DNA of 53,308 nucleotides. It comes from Evernia prunastri (Eukaryota; Ascomycota; Lecanoromycetes; Lecanorales; Parmeliaceae). Below are positions 52,312 through 53,308 of this stretch, piece by piece. The first letter of the stretch is position 1; every line of letters begins with the position of its first letter. The position numbers were made by a program, and so were the translations under genes. Below the pieces are notes generated by a model. The model had not been told where the DNA came from. It saw only the letters and a program-made list of their open reading frames with translations, and searched no databases. The DNA is taken from NCBI GenBank assembly GCA_003184365.1, contig NKYR01000195.1:1-53308 (forward strand). Direction: 5' to 3'.

Positions 52312-52545
52312 AGCGTAAAGACGGTCTGATCAAGGATAGGTAACAGGAGGTGTAGCTAATTGCTTTTTGTAATGTACAGTACAATTGCTATTTAGTGTGA
52401 GATTTGGGGCTAAGCCCTAAGTTATTCTTTTTGGGTTCGACTTGTCTCCAATAGCTTTAGACCCCCTGCTTAGGCCGATTTAGCGCCATCTTTAAATTTT
52501 TAGTGCATTGTGAGTCGGCCCCGCAGGGGGTCTGCACCAAAAACC
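52312..52545. repeat. Repeat with inverted repeat, copy 1
   Basis: The segment starting GCGTAAAGACGGTCTGATC recurs at 53081-53308 after the N at 53080, with about one difference (CTTTAAATTTTTAG versus CTTTAATTTTTTAG). Within it AGACCCCCTGC (52459-52469) and GCAGGGGGTCT (52523-52533) are a perfect 11-bp inverted repeat that could form a hairpin with a 53-nt loop. It may be a dispersed element or an overlap of contig ends; the copy at the window edge is incomplete, so this is open. Confidence 0.6.
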
Positions 52546-52939
52546 CCCAGTTTCTTGTATTCTATTCGAGATATGCCAAGATGTGCCAAGGCTACGGCCA
52601 AAATCGATTGATGCTAGTTAGAATACCGAAATTTATGGTAATATTGACCATTGCAGCTAAATACATCATGATATCACATCTACCATGATGCCGGGAGTCC
52701 TCCACTCAGTGATCTGTATAAATATATCATAGCTGATAAGCGCCAGCTCCAGCATATGTCCAACTTTCCAACAATACCACCAACATCCGCTTTCCTACCC
52801 AGAGACCACAGTAGCATACTCCCTCCCACGTGCCAGGCTAACCTTATATAGCTAGCTCGATATTCGATGATAGTCTATTTACAAATGGTCTGGTATCTGG
52901 TAGCACGTTCTCTATTCCTCACGCTTCACTACATCAACA
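52546..52939. other. Non-coding region before the last partial gene
   Basis: No gene visible. TATAAATATATC at about 52717 resembles a TATA box and C-rich text follows, so this is plausibly the promoter and 5' UTR of the ORF starting at 52940. Confidence 0.4.
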
Positions 52940-53079
52940 ATGGACATCCGTCCATCTTCGCCGCTAAGTAGCCCCCCTCCGCCTTCCTCTCCTCCGACTT
53001 CCTCTCCTCCGCCTTACTCCCCCCCACATTCTCGCCACTCGAGCCTAGAACGCGTTTCATACACAGGAACAGCCAGAAA
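52940..53079 (+). CDS. Start of a proline/serine-rich protein, cut by gap
   Basis: ATG 52940 opens a frame of 46 codons reading MDIRPSSPLSSPPPPSSPPT, more Pro/Ser repeats, then RHSSLERVSYTGTAR up to the N at 53080. The context CAACAATGG is a good fungal start. The stretch is low complexity and no family can be named. The rest of the gene is not in the window. Confidence 0.45.
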
Positions 53080-53080
53080 N

Positions 53081-53308
53081 GCGTAAAGACGGTCTGATCA
53101 AGGATAGGTAACAGGAGGTGTAGCTAATTGCTTTTTGTAATGTACAGTACAATTGCTATTTAGTGTGAGATTTGGGGCTAAGCCCTAAGTTATTCTTTTT
53201 GGGTTCGACTTGTCTCCAATAGCTTTAGACCCCCTGCTTAGGCCGATTTAGCGCCATCTTTAATTTTTTAGTGCATTGTGAGTCGGCCCCGCAGGGGGTC
53301 TGCACCAA
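53081..53308. repeat. Repeat with inverted repeat, copy 2 (cut by window end)
   Basis: Matches 52312-52539 and includes both arms of the 11-bp inverted repeat. It begins immediately after the N at 53080. Confidence 0.7.

Overview
The window is a fungal assembly scaffold that joins two genomes. Bases 1-40561 are mitochondrial DNA of a filamentous ascomycete: very AT-rich, TGA read as Trp, group I introns carrying LAGLIDADG and GIY-YIG homing-endonuclease ORFs, and recognisable cox1, rps3, nad4, cob and cox2. Bases 40563-53308 are ordinary Pezizomycotina nuclear DNA: balanced composition, GT-AG introns of about 50-90 nt (one of 264 nt), standard code. The two parts meet at a single N (40562), so the join is almost certainly an assembly chimera.

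Mitochondrial layout. 1-1201: an unknown ORF, present twice. 1620-2531: a tandem duplication that repeats the cox1 start. 2439-23525: cox1 in ten exons and nine introns, including micro-exons of 12 and 15 nt. Its introns also hold a nad2 fragment, a chimeric ORF with a cox1-like stretch, and a 309-codon orphan ORF. 23525-25021: two more orphan ORFs, one overlapping the cox1 stop codon. 25282-29874: rps3 in overlapping partial copies. 27799-28994 and 31662-32294: nad4, two truncated copies. 32297-37800: cob exons with GIY-YIG and LAGLIDADG introns. 37427-40561: the cob 3' end runs without a stop codon through a linker of about 100 codons into cox2. No tRNA or rRNA gene was recognised.

About thirty single Ns (and one run of 21) interrupt the scaffold. 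After almost every N in the mitochondrial part the sequence jumps back and repeats what was just read, with occasional single-base or homopolymer differences. Most repeated ORFs are therefore unmerged contig ends, not gene families. Exceptions with no N inside are the cox1 5' tandem duplication and the cob-linker-cox2 reading frame.

Nuclear layout. A piggyBac-type transposase N-terminus cut by the join (-), an MCM1-type MADS-box gene (+), a NIPA/DUF803 magnesium-transporter-like gene (+), a Sec14-like CRAL-TRIO gene (-), a TA-flanked mariner/pogo-type MITE, a 723-residue protein of unknown function (+), V-ATPase subunit E (-), a repeat with an 11-bp inverted repeat, and the first codons of a proline-rich protein cut by the last gap. 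The nuclear genes look like unrelated housekeeping neighbours. The mitochondrial genes encode respiratory-chain subunits plus the mitochondrial small-subunit protein uS3. I could not fix the genus; a leotiomycete-like ascomycete is a guess from overall similarity.
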